Origin: Clostridium yunnanense
GTDB taxonomy: Bacteria; Bacillota; Clostridia; Clostridiales; Clostridiaceae
Direction: 5' to 3'
NCBI RefSeq assembly: GCF_016595795.1
Contig: NZ_JAENHN010000025.1
Location: 8,689-72,688, forward strand
DNA length: 64,000 nt
Position 1 is the first letter of the stretch; each line of letters begins with the position of its first letter. Of this stretch, positions 17,616-26,800 are shown in pieces. The notes under the pieces were generated by a model. The model did not search any database. It was not told the DNA's origin and was given only the letters and a program-made list of their open reading frames with translations. A program made the position numbers and the translations under genes.

Positions 17616-17697
17616 TCGCTGAAGCGCTCTTCTTCAGTGAGCTTTTTTAACGCATCTGCCTTTCCGAATGTATATGAGGAAACTTACAGGCGAATAA
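17616..17697. repeat. Structured dispersed repeat (family 2, copy C)
   Basis: Stem CGCTGAAG (17617-17624) with CTTCAGTG (17632-17639), then T6. Next comes CGCATCTGCC with the second stem TTTCC...GGAAA, then ACAGGCGAATAA. Compared with copy A the fifth pair of the first stem changes from T-A to G-C on both sides, and the second stem gains a G-C pair by change of both partners. These are compensatory changes, as expected for a folded RNA or a hairpin selected for its structure. It lies about 360 bases before oppB. Confidence 0.6.
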
Positions 17698-18584
17698 ATT
17701 TTATTTTTTTACTGCATAGTCATAAAAAGCTTCTAAAATCATTGAAATATCTAGGCTTAGCTAATTTTAAAATTTTATATTTTCCTATACAGTTAAATAG
17801 CTTACATGTCAGCGCTTTCATAGATTTATCTTAATCTATACAAGAGAGGTAATATTAAATTTAATTAGATTTCTAAAGAAGTTTATTTTTAAGATTTATA
17901 ATTATGTAAGGGTGTGAATACATATGAGAACTTGAAGAATTTACTTTTACGAAAAGCTTCAATTACAGTTACCCCCTTATCATGGATACAGCCTATTATC
18001 TATATATTTCTAGGCTAAGTTAAGAAAACGGAATTGTTAAATTTCTTAATTGCTAGCTGTATAAGTGACAGAAAAGTTTTTTAAACTTTCATTAATAAGA
18101 AAAATATATAAAAAATATTTTCTCGTTAAAAATAATTTAAGTTTTTTTCTTATCACAGATTGTTATTAAATATTATATTACTTAATAAATATTTTGTAAA
18201 TACATATATTTTATTGATAACTTGCTAAATTTTTCTTGTAAAATCATAAAAAGAATAATAGTTCAATTTGTATTTTTAAAACTTTCTTCGCACTTAATAT
18301 TTAAAGATATCTACCAAATTTCTGAATATACAAATTACTTCTACTTCATTTCTATTTTTATTGAACTTATTATTTTAACGTTAAATAACTCTAAATATTT
18401 TTGTATTTTTATTACATTTATAAGGTATTCTGTCTTACATGTTTACAAAAAATTAACCACACATATATCAATTCTTGTGGTTTCCCTATAGATCAGTTAA
18501 CTAACCTTTGCACACTTTACATTTTTTTATATTAATTTAAATGTGATTCAATATTAAGTGATATTATTTATGCAGGCGAAGAAA

Positions 18585-18682
18585 GACTGTTGAAAACTGA
18601 TAAATGCTACTTATAAAAGTAAAAGCCTTGTATATATGACTTTTATTCATAAAGCATTATAATCATCAGTTTTACAACAGTC
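18585..18682. repeat. 98-bp imperfect palindrome (MITE-like)
   Basis: GACTGTTG (18585-18592) and CAACAGTC (18675-18682) are perfect ends. Pairing continues inward through AAAACTGAT/ATCAGTTTT, ATGCT/AGCAT and AAAAG/CTTTT, so nearly the whole element folds on itself. It lies 90 bases beyond the acyltransferase stop codon. The size and terminal repeats suggest a miniature inverted-repeat element, which may also end that gene's transcript. Confidence 0.6.
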
Positions 18683-18771
18683 CTTCATCCTTTTTATAAT
18701 TCTAGTTTAACTGTACTGTATATGGATATACCCCTTCATAGTAAACTTGTTATTTTAAAATAGCTTCTCAG

Positions 18772-20766
18772 TTATCTTATCTGCTCTATATTATATCCTT
18801 TTTCCTTCAAGGATTTTATTATACCTTCATCACCACCTAAGTAATTAGTTGGTATAACTACAAAATAATTTTTCTTATCCTTAAGGTAACCGTCAATCTT
18901 TTCAGTATATTCCTTAATATATTTATTCTTTATACCAGCATTATATTTATTTACTATGATATTTAACTTATCAAAGGTTTCTTTTTCTCCAGACGGCACA
19001 ATGTATATGTTATTCATCTTATTATCTGCCTCATCAATATTTCCCTTTTTCCATTCTTCTAATGCTTCTTCAGTTTTAGCTACACTTTCCCTATTAAAGT
19101 ATTTGAGCAGTTTTACTTGTGCATCTACAACTTCATCAGGGAAATTAATTTGATCTTCAAAATTTTTATACATATCCCCAATTAGAATTATATTCTTCTT
19201 GCCCTTCCTAGCTTCATCAAAAAAATATAAATCAGGAGTATATTTAAGTCCATCCTTTCCATAGGTAGCATTATATGCAGCTACCATATCTTGAGGCAAA
19301 TATCCAGCTTTCAATTGTTTATTAATTTTGCTATAGTCTGCTTTAAATTCTTTAAGCTTTCCTTTATATATGTCTATTGCTTCTTTTGAGAGATGTTTCT
19401 CAAAGGAATCTCCAGCCTTGAGCATAAATATTCGGTTTCTCTCTGAGCCATCTATCTTATCATATTCAAATTCTAATACTATCCCTTCAGACTGTTTAAC
19501 TGCATCTTCAACCTTAGGGCTTAGTGGATACATATCTTTAGTACCTATTCCAATTCCAAGAGATCCATAAATATATAAATTACTACCTCCGTTAGATACC
19601 TTCCACATTGGTCCAACTATATTTGATGATGGAGCCTTTTCATCTATCTTAAGATCAAGAGCTGCATTTATTTGTCCACTTGTCTCAGTTGCTGCCGGCT
19701 TTCCATTTGTCACAATTATAAATATTATGGAACATATAAGTATTGCTACTATTTTTGTTGTCTCTTTTTTCTTATAAGTTTCGTATTCTGGAGCTTTCTT
19801 TCTCACTGCTATATATGCTGTTACTATACTTAAACCTGTCACTATGATGAACATAATCACAGTACTAGTGGCAGCCTTTGGAAGATTCATGATTATAAAC
19901 ATCATAAAAAGTTCATGTATGCAATATATCCAAAGACTCATATCTCTATAAAGCTTTGATTTTCTCTGACTTATCATCTTTTTATGATTTAAAAGTCCTA
20001 TAAATAAAAACGGAACCAACACCACTAATGAAATATACATATTGTTATCTCTAGGGATATTATTAGTTATTAGGTAATAGGCCTCTAAAGCAAAAACTAT
20101 TGAAAATAAGCCTACCCACATTCCAGCTTTCTTTATTCTGTCATTTAATTTATATTTATTGATTAGTATACCTAAGGTTATAAAAGGTACTCCAAAGCAT
20201 ATTCCATTTCTTGTGTATACAAAGATACTATTATATGCATTAACAATACTCTCTAGTGGTGTTCCAGTTATGAATCCATTATAACTATCTCCTAGAAGTC
20301 CTAATACATAAGCTAATATACTCAAAATCACTAAAGCTTTTATCCAATTCTTCTTTAGTAAAAGTGTAACCACTAAAATAGATAGCATCAGCGCAGGTAA
20401 ATACCATAAAGCTCCCGAAACTCCATTGAACAATATGTTTTTTATTGCTATTTCTATGGTATTATTTCTCTGTTTTATATAGTTAAATACAAACACCGTA
20501 TATGCCACAGAAAAACCTAAATAATAAATTAATATTCTTTTAATGTAGCTCTTTACATACCCTTCCCTATTATATTTCTCATAAAAAAAATATCCAGTTG
20601 TTATGAAAAAAAATGGTACTGCAATCCTTGCGATTACATTGCTAAAAATTGCACCTGGTACTTTACCTAAAGAATAAAATGCTGAGGTGTGTATAACAAT
20701 TACTAAAATAGCACATACCATCCTCATTATATTTACACTGTCATAAGTTTTTTTAGTATTTTCCAT
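18772..20766 (-). CDS. Acyltransferase 3 family protein fused to a TraB/GumN-like domain
   Basis: 664 residues. Residues 1-340 form a polytopic acyltransferase_3 domain with about ten membrane spans (RMVCAILVIVIHTSAFYSLG, with the family's conserved His; FFFITTGYFFYEKY; YLPALMLSILV), which would O-acylate a surface glycan or lipid. A membrane helix at about 343-360 leads to an extracytoplasmic domain (about 375-664) resembling TraB/GumN proteins: SNLYIYGSLGIG...DMYPLSPKVEDAVKQSEGIVLEFE, a central DxYFFDEARKGKKNIILIGD and the end YFVVIPTNYLGGDEGIIKSLKEKGY. Both family histidines (GxxH, usually GTIH and GAAH) are replaced, GSLG and PTNY here, so this half is probably not an active hydrolase. 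Ribosome site AAGGGGGAG. It is divergent from the GH8 gene. Confidence 0.75.
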   Translation of the reverse strand: MENTKKTYDSVNIMRMVCAILVIVIHTSAFYSLGKVPGAIFSNVIARIAVPFFFITTGYFFYEKYNREGYVKSYIKRILIYYLGFSVAYTVFVFNYIKQRNNTIEIAIKNILFNGVSGALWYLPALMLSILVVTLLLKKNWIKALVILSILAYVLGLLGDSYNGFITGTPLESIVNAYNSIFVYTRNGICFGVPFITLGILINKYKLNDRIKKAGMWVGLFSIVFALEAYYLITNNIPRDNNMYISLVVLVPFLFIGLLNHKKMISQRKSKLYRDMSLWIYCIHELFMMFIIMNLPKAATSTVIMFIIVTGLSIVTAYIAVRKKAPEYETYKKKETTKIVAILICSIIFIIVTNGKPAATETSGQINAALDLKIDEKAPSSNIVGPMWKVSNGGSNLYIYGSLGIGIGTKDMYPLSPKVEDAVKQSEGIVLEFEYDKIDGSERNRIFMLKAGDSFEKHLSKEAIDIYKGKLKEFKADYSKINKQLKAGYLPQDMVAAYNATYGKDGLKYTPDLYFFDEARKGKKNIILIGDMYKNFEDQINFPDEVVDAQVKLLKYFNRESVAKTEEALEEWKKGNIDEADNKMNNIYIVPSGEKETFDKLNIIVNKYNAGIKNKYIKEYTEKIDGYLKDKKNYFVVIPTNYLGGDEGIIKSLKEKGYNIEQIR

Positions 20767-20962
20767 TACTCTCTCCCCCTTACACCTTATATACGTATGC
20801 TATATAAACTTTCTGTCATAAAAAGTAATTTATTTTATAATATGGCATCTAAATATATGAAAACATAACCCTTGGATATTTCTATAGATATTTTAATTTA
20901 AGTACTTCTTTTAAATATCTTCATATAATAGCATTGTATTTATTTTTATAGAGGAGTTATCA

Positions 20963-22189
20963 ATGATTTACAACAAAGCTTTAGTCAATCTATATACTCA
21001 AGAAAAGCTAAATGATGCCTTAATTTATTTTTATAGTTTATGGAAGAAACGTTATTTAAGAACTGTAGAAAACGTACCTATTAAAATGGAATATTTGTTT
21101 TACGCTTTAGACCAACCAACCACAAACAATGCTGTCACTGTTTCGGAAGCCATGGGATATGCAATGGTCATATTTCCACTTATGAGCAGATTTGATGCCG
21201 AGGCTAAAGATACTTTCACAAACATCTATAACTATATAAAAAACTATCCAAGTGTGTTCAATAAAAACTTAATGGCCTGGCAACAAATTAAAACTGCAGA
21301 TGGAAAAATTGTAAATGCAGAGAAGCAAACAGATTCTGCTACAGATGGAGACATGGATATTAGCTATGGGCTTCTTCTTGCTCAAAAACTTTGGGGAGCT
21401 ATTGATAAAATCAATTATAGACAAGAGGCTATTAATAGAATCAATGCTTTAATGGATAGTTGCGTTGATAAAACTGATTATACTCTCACATTAGGAGATT
21501 GGGTTCAAGGCATACCAAGCACTACCTTTAAAGGAGTTACAAGAAGCTCAGATTTTATGCTTCATCACTTAATCGAATTCAGTAAAGTAAATACACAAAA
21601 TGCAGATAGATGGAAAAGAGTAATAGGTAGGATTGTTTCTATAATCGATGATCAAATGACAAGGGAAAGTAAAAACACAGGACTTATGCCAGATTTCTTT
21701 ATAAAATCTGATGGTATCTTCATCGCCCCAAAAACTAAAATATTAGAGAGCCCTCATGATGGCGATTACTTTACTAACAGCTGTAGAACCCCTTGGCGCT
21801 ACTCAATGCCTATATTATTTAATAACAGCCAAGTTACAAATCAAATTAGTACATTAAATAAGTGGATAAGACAGACAACAGCTCAAAACCCAAAGAATAT
21901 AAAATCAGGGTACTATATCGCAAACGGTACTCCTGGTGCAAGCTTCGGCGAGACTAATAACTTAGCCTTCATAGCTCCGTTTCTGGTTAGCTCACTCACA
22001 CAAGAAGGTAACGACAAGTGGACTTTGGACATATGGAATACTCTAATGGAAAAACCTATAGAAAAATGTACCTTCTACGAAAATACCCTTAAGCTTATGG
22101 CTATGATCATAGCTACTGGCAATTGGTTCACTCCTAGTAGTACAGATAACCTATTAAAGAGACAATGTCAGTATAGGATTTATGTTTAA
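20963..22189 (+). CDS. Glycoside hydrolase family 8 (beta-glucanase/chitosanase type)
   Basis: An inverting endo-glycosidase of the (alpha/alpha)6 fold; family members hydrolyse cellulose, lichenan, chitosan or xylo-oligosaccharides. The 408 residues show GH8 landmarks: the proton-donor Glu in VSEAMGYAMVI, the catalytic/substrate Asp motif SATDGDMDISYGLLLAQKLWG, and NSCRTPWRYSMPI late in the protein. GAGGAG lies just upstream of the ATG. There is no signal peptide or anchor, which is odd for a GH8 enzyme acting on polymers; it may act on imported oligosaccharides or be released otherwise. It stands alone on the plus strand, with a shared terminator against cheB. The substrate cannot be fixed from sequence. 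Confidence 0.88.
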   Translation: MIYNKALVNLYTQEKLNDALIYFYSLWKKRYLRTVENVPIKMEYLFYALDQPTTNNAVTVSEAMGYAMVIFPLMSRFDAEAKDTFTNIYNYIKNYPSVFNKNLMAWQQIKTADGKIVNAEKQTDSATDGDMDISYGLLLAQKLWGAIDKINYRQEAINRINALMDSCVDKTDYTLTLGDWVQGIPSTTFKGVTRSSDFMLHHLIEFSKVNTQNADRWKRVIGRIVSIIDDQMTRESKNTGLMPDFFIKSDGIFIAPKTKILESPHDGDYFTNSCRTPWRYSMPILFNNSQVTNQISTLNKWIRQTTAQNPKNIKSGYYIANGTPGASFGETNNLAFIAPFLVSSLTQEGNDKWTLDIWNTLMEKPIEKCTFYENTLKLMAMIIATGNWFTPSSTDNLLKRQCQYRIYV

Positions 22190-22240
22190 ATATTGTCTAT
22201 TTTATGCAGAATAAAATATACATCATTTCTAATTCAACCA

Positions 22241-22283
22241 AAGATACTCCAATAAAATTTATAAAAATTTTATTGGAGTATCT
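22241..22283. terminator. Bidirectional terminator between GH8 gene and cheB
   Basis: AAGATACTCCAATAAAATTT and its complement form a 19-20 bp stem between two convergent genes. It is flanked by A/T runs on both sides and so serves both strands. Confidence 0.85.
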
Positions 22284-22295
22284 TAAATTGTATAT

Positions 22296-23315
22296 TCACT
22301 TTAAAAAAGAATATAATATTTGAGGAATATTACTTAAATTAGCCTGCTTCTCTACAGAGCCTATCTCAAAAGCAGCCTTAGGCATGCCATAAACAATCGA
22401 TGATTTTTCATCCTGCCCTATTGTTCTTGCCCCATTCCTTTTCATAGAAAGAAGTCCTTTTGCCCCATCGTATCCCATGCCAGTTAGTATTATTCCAACA
22501 GCATTATTCTTTGAAGCCTCTGCCACCGATTCGAAAAGTATATCAACAGATGGACAATGTCCATTGACTTTATTACCTTTAAAACATTCAACTTTATACT
22601 GACTTCCAACTTTTTTAATTTTCATATGCTTATCACCTGGAGCAATTAAAATCTTCCCTTGTTGTATAAAATCTCCTGTCTCAGCTTCTTTTACTTCAAA
22701 CGCCGTTGTAGCATTAAGTCTTTCCGCAAACATTTTTGAAAATACTGGAGGTATATGTTGAACTATTACTATTCCAGGTATATTGTTTGCTAACCCTTTT
22801 ATCAAAGTATAAATCGCTTCGGTTCCACCAGTAGAGGCACCTATTGCAATAAGATCTTTACTATATCCTTTTTTAGTACTTTCAGTAATATTACTATAAT
22901 AAACATCACTATTTATATGTGGAATTTTCGCCACAGCTGCTATCTTTATTTTTACAATCAAACTTTTAATGAATGCTTCTACATTTGTAACCGACTGCAC
23001 ATCTGGCTTTGTCACAAAGTCAACAGCTCCAGCATTCATAGCATCAAAAACCGCATTACTTATAGTACTTACTACAACAACAGGGATAGGATATTGCGGT
23101 ATTAGCCTTCTTATGAACTCAATTCCATTCATTTTAGGCATTTCCACATCACAAGTCATAACATCAGGATTAAATTCAAGTATCTTGTCCCTAGCATCAA
23201 AGGGATCTTTTGCTTTAGCTACTACTTCAATATATGGATCAGAAGCTATTCCCATTGCCAATACTTCCCTAAAAACAATGGAATCGTCAACTACTAATAC
23301 TCTAATCTTCTTCAT
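22296..23315 (-). CDS. cheB: Chemotaxis protein-glutamate methylesterase CheB
   Basis: Removes methyl groups from chemoreceptors and deamidates glutamines, for adaptation. 339 residues. The N-terminal receiver has VLVVDDSIVFREVL, phospho-acceptor Asp in DVMTCDVEMPKMNG, and Lys in DFVTKPD. After a linker comes the methylesterase domain with Ser in AIGASTGGTEA, His in IVQHIPPVFSKMFAERL, and Asp in ILTGMGYDGAKGL. It is the last gene of the chemotaxis operon; six bases separate it from cheR, so the two are coupled. Confidence 0.96.
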   Translation of the reverse strand: MKKIRVLVVDDSIVFREVLAMGIASDPYIEVVAKAKDPFDARDKILEFNPDVMTCDVEMPKMNGIEFIRRLIPQYPIPVVVVSTISNAVFDAMNAGAVDFVTKPDVQSVTNVEAFIKSLIVKIKIAAVAKIPHINSDVYYSNITESTKKGYSKDLIAIGASTGGTEAIYTLIKGLANNIPGIVIVQHIPPVFSKMFAERLNATTAFEVKEAETGDFIQQGKILIAPGDKHMKIKKVGSQYKVECFKGNKVNGHCPSVDILFESVAEASKNNAVGIILTGMGYDGAKGLLSMKRNGARTIGQDEKSSIVYGMPKAAFEIGSVEKQANLSNIPQILYSFLK

Positions 23316-23321
23316 AATCCA

Positions 23322-24137
23322 TTATTCCTTTCTATACACCGCTGGTTTTATATATTTAAATTTAGTTTTGTCTCGGTTAAGTGATTCAGAATGACCGATA
23401 AAAAGATAACCGCCATACTCCAACGAATTATAAAACTTATCTACCAAAGCATTTTTTGTATCATTATCAAAATATATCATTACATTCCTACAAAATATAA
23501 CATGAAATTTCTTTTTGAACGGAAACACTTCCTCCATTAGATTGAATCTTCTATATATAACTTCTTTTCTAATTTTATCTTTAATAGAATACTTCTGATT
23601 ATCCAACTTATCAAAATAATTAATCCGCCAAGTTACTGGCAGCATTTCAACCTCTTCATTATTATATTTCCCCTCAACCGCTAGTCCAAGTGATTTAGTG
23701 GAAATGTCAGTTGCGAGTATTTTAGCATCCCATATAGCCTTCTCATTTCCTAAATACTCGTCAGTAATCATAGCCAAAGTATAAGGTTCTTCTCCACTAG
23801 AACACCCTGCACTCCAAATTCTTAAATCCTTTTTGAAAGAAGCTTTAGTCCAAAAAGGAAGTACTATTTCTTTAAAATAATTAAAATGATTTGATTCTCT
23901 CATAAAAAAAGTATGATTTGTGGTTATCTTATTTAAAAGGATAATGGCTGCCTTCCCAGTTTTATCTGTCATTACATAATCAATATATTGAGAAAAACTT
24001 TTAAAGTTATTCTCTACTAATACATTATTAAGTCTTCCTGTAACAAGTGTTTTTTTCTCATCTTTTAGATTTATTCCATAGTTACATTTAATAAAGTTAG
24101 CCAGCTGATTGAACTCTTTATCTGAAATTCCAATCAT
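23322..24137 (-). CDS. cheR: Chemotaxis protein methyltransferase CheR
   Basis: Methylates receptor glutamates with S-adenosylmethionine. 271 residues: an N-terminal helical domain (about 1-75) and a Rossmann domain with LRIWSAGCSSGEEPYTLAM (SAM binding), AKILATDIS, and FHVIFCRNVMIYFD. The C-terminal segment GGYLFIGHSESL is typical of the family. It forms the adaptation pair with CheB, encoded next in the operon. Confidence 0.95.
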   Translation of the reverse strand: MIGISDKEFNQLANFIKCNYGINLKDEKKTLVTGRLNNVLVENNFKSFSQYIDYVMTDKTGKAAIILLNKITTNHTFFMRESNHFNYFKEIVLPFWTKASFKKDLRIWSAGCSSGEEPYTLAMITDEYLGNEKAIWDAKILATDISTKSLGLAVEGKYNNEEVEMLPVTWRINYFDKLDNQKYSIKDKIRKEVIYRRFNLMEEVFPFKKKFHVIFCRNVMIYFDNDTKNALVDKFYNSLEYGGYLFIGHSESLNRDKTKFKYIKPAVYRKE

Positions 24138-24182
24138 TTAACTCACCTACTCTCAGTAAGTAAATTTATTAATAATAAAGTG

Positions 24183-24671
24183 TTATAACCCATATATTGT
24201 TTCTGCCTCTTCATCATTTAGAAGCTTATTACAATCCAGAATAAGCTTCACATCACTTCCTGCTTTTCCAATTGCTTTTATATATCTATTGCTGTATTTA
24301 TTCAATTCTGGTGGAGGGATGATGTCTTCTTCCTGTATAGAAATGACTTCCGAAACACTATCCACTATAAGGCCAACAGATATTTCTTTCATATCAACAA
24401 CTATTATACAAGTCCTATCATTATATTCTTTAGGTTTTTTGTTAAAACGAAGTCTCACGTCCATTACAGGAATAATCTTACCTCTCAAATTTATAATTCC
24501 TCTAATATAATCTGGAAGTTGCGGAACTTCCGTAATCATTTGAATACCAATTATCTCAGTTACAAACATTATTTCAATACCATAGACTTCATTCCCTAGT
24601 GTAAAAGTCAAGAATCTCCCTTTTTGAGTATCTTCTTCTTCAAAAGTCTCATCTATTATTATATCTTGCAT
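24183..24671 (-). CDS. cheW: Chemotaxis coupling protein CheW
   Basis: Links chemoreceptors to the CheA kinase. 162 residues, a single CheW domain: LTFTLGNEVYGIEIMFVTEIIG, VPQLPDYIRGIINLRGKIIPVMDVRLRF, and VGLIVDSVSEVISI. An N-terminal acidic tail (IIDETFEEEDTQ) precedes the domain. Strong AGGAGG site. It is 15 bases after cheA. Confidence 0.95.
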   Translation of the reverse strand: MQDIIIDETFEEEDTQKGRFLTFTLGNEVYGIEIMFVTEIIGIQMITEVPQLPDYIRGIINLRGKIIPVMDVRLRFNKKPKEYNDRTCIIVVDMKEISVGLIVDSVSEVISIQEEDIIPPPELNKYSNRYIKAIGKAGSDVKLILDCNKLLNDEEAETIYGL

Positions 24672-24685
24672 AATCTATCCTCCTC

Positions 24686-26773
24686 CTAGCAATTGTATTT
24701 GATTAATCCTGCAACATCTAAAATAAGACTAATGCTACCATCTCCTAGTAGAGCACAACCTGTCAATCCTTTAATCTTCTTAATATTAGTAATATATTTT
24801 GGCAATGCTTTTACTACTACCTGCTGCTCACCAATAAGCCCATCAACAAAAATACAGATGGTTTTCCCTTCACTTTCTATCATAAGCACTATACCTTCTA
24901 AAATATTTGTTATCTCAGTCTTTACCTTATATATCTCATGAATCCTCATTATAGGATAACATTCACCTCTAACCATAATCATTTCATTACCGTCAGGATC
25001 CGTGATTAAATCTTTTTCCTTTGCTCTAAAGGATTCTTTTATACTTGCCGTAGGAATAGTATATTGTGCTTTTCCAACTACTACATTCATCCCATCAATA
25101 ATTGCTAATGTAAGCGGAATCTTAAGGATAATGATTGTCCCTAGTCCTTGGGTACTTTCAATTGTGATTGAACCCCCTATAGCTTCAATATTTTTTGAAA
25201 CTACGTCCATCCCAACTCCACGACCTGAAAATTCGCTTACACTCTCTTTTGTTGAGAATCCTGGTAATAAAATAAGGCCATAAATCTCTTTTTCAGTCAT
25301 TTCATTTGCATTCTTATATAAGATACCACTTTTTTTAGCCTTTTCTAGTATCTTATCCTTGTCCAATCCTCTGCCGTTATCCTTAACCAGTATTAAAACA
25401 TCTCCACCTAGGTTTTTAGCCTCTAATGTAACCTTGGCTGACTCAGTTTTCCCTTTTTCTTTCCTTTCATCATCAGTTTCTATACCGTGATCAATCGAAT
25501 TTCTAATAAGGTGCATAATTGGATCAGATATATGTTCTATAATATTTTTATCTACTTCTGTTTCTTCTCCAAGGACTTCTAATTGAACTTGTTTGTTCAA
25601 TTTTTTATTCATATCTCTTACAACTCTATACATCTTTTGGAATGTGCTAGCAAGAGGAAGCATTCGGATAGACATCACCGTATCCTGTAGTTCGCTAGTT
25701 ATTTTATGGAGCTGTCTTGCTGCTTTTTTGAAATTATCAAGCTGCAAGTCCTTTAAATCAGGATTTTGAGTAACCATTGCTTCTGCAATTACCATCTCAC
25801 CAATTAAATCCATTAACTTATCTAGTTTACTTACATTAACACTAATCATGTTTTGACTTGATACAACCTGATTATCCTTATTAGTCTCTTTCTTACTTTT
25901 AGATTTCATTCCACTTTCTTGCTGAATTAAATTACTTGTATTTTCTATAACTATCTCTTTTAATGTTTCTTCCTTACCAAAATTATTATCTTGCTCAATT
26001 TCATTATTTATCTGCGTTAATTCTAAACTCTTAAGCAATATAGTTTTCATAAAGAAATTCTTCATTTCATCATAACAGTTATCTGTTGTAAAAATAACCG
26101 TAAATCCTTGTTCTCTAATTATAGCTGAAGCATCAGGATTTTCATCTATATTTTCAGGGACAGTATGATATTCTTCAGTGATTTGCTTTAAATCATCTAT
26201 AACCATACTGGCTCTAAAGTCTTCCATCTCACAACCTTCTTCGAAGTTTAAGATAGCTTTAAATTTATTCTTACCACTCAAATTAATAATTACTTTTTCT
26301 TCAATTTTAGCTTGTATATTTTGATCTTTACTCTTTTGTTGTTCATTTTTAGGGGAACAGCCATCTTGCTTTAGTATATATAGAAAATTTTCTACCTTTT
26401 CTATAAGCTCATTCGCTAGACCATCTGCCGTATCTCCGTTCTTAACTTTTTCAAGTTCTACTTTTATAAAGTCAACTCCATCTAATACAATGTTAGATAG
26501 CATATCAAAATCAATATTTCCATTCTTTTCTTCGCGTATAAAATAAAATAGATCTTCTATTGCGTGTGCAACTCTAGATATATCATCATATAACATCATT
26601 GCTGAAGAACCTTTAATTGTGTGCATTATACGAAATATCTCATTTATATCATTTTTAGAATATGTACTATTTCTCTCACTGTATATCACTAACTGCTCCA
26701 GTTGTTCCATCAATTGAGATGTCTCAAAGAGATAAAGCTCTATCATAGATTCATTTGTATTTAAATCTGACAT
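24686..26773 (-). CDS. cheA: Chemotaxis histidine kinase CheA
   Basis: Central kinase that phosphorylates CheY and CheB. About 695 residues. P1 phosphotransfer domain with the phospho-accepting His in FRIMHTIKGSSAMM; a central region (about 165-300) probably holding P2; P3 dimerisation region (SVNVSKLDKLMDLIGEMVIAE); P4 ATPase domain with N box LIRNSIDHGIE, G1 VKDNGRGLDKDKI and G2 GRGVGMDVV; and the C-terminal CheW-like P5 regulatory domain. I chose the ATG at 26773 because the AAGGGGG site abuts the earlier ATG at 26779. It is the third gene of the mcp-cheY-cheA-cheW-cheR-cheB operon. Confidence 0.95.
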   Translation of the reverse strand: MSDLNTNESMIELYLFETSQLMEQLEQLVIYSERNSTYSKNDINEIFRIMHTIKGSSAMMLYDDISRVAHAIEDLFYFIREEKNGNIDFDMLSNIVLDGVDFIKVELEKVKNGDTADGLANELIEKVENFLYILKQDGCSPKNEQQKSKDQNIQAKIEEKVIINLSGKNKFKAILNFEEGCEMEDFRASMVIDDLKQITEEYHTVPENIDENPDASAIIREQGFTVIFTTDNCYDEMKNFFMKTILLKSLELTQINNEIEQDNNFGKEETLKEIVIENTSNLIQQESGMKSKSKKETNKDNQVVSSQNMISVNVSKLDKLMDLIGEMVIAEAMVTQNPDLKDLQLDNFKKAARQLHKITSELQDTVMSIRMLPLASTFQKMYRVVRDMNKKLNKQVQLEVLGEETEVDKNIIEHISDPIMHLIRNSIDHGIETDDERKEKGKTESAKVTLEAKNLGGDVLILVKDNGRGLDKDKILEKAKKSGILYKNANEMTEKEIYGLILLPGFSTKESVSEFSGRGVGMDVVSKNIEAIGGSITIESTQGLGTIIILKIPLTLAIIDGMNVVVGKAQYTIPTASIKESFRAKEKDLITDPDGNEMIMVRGECYPIMRIHEIYKVKTEITNILEGIVLMIESEGKTICIFVDGLIGEQQVVVKALPKYITNIKKIKGLTGCALLGDGSISLILDVAGLIKYNC

Positions 26774-26800
26774 TCCCATCCCCCTTATCTTGCCTTTATA

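Larger units (their letters stand above)
17254..18771. other. 1.5-kb non-coding region with structured repeats
   Basis: No open frame here has both a ribosome site and a recognisable product. The region contains structured repeat copy C (17616-17697) and a 98-base palindrome (18585-18682). The rest is AT-rich. The plus-strand frame at 18222-18491 is composed of AT-rich Ile/Phe/Tyr codons and looks spurious. Confidence 0.65.

Noticed and set aside
18222-18491. Plus-strand 89-residue frame in the large non-coding region
   Set aside because: No ribosome site, and Ile/Phe/Tyr/Lys-rich low-complexity translation.
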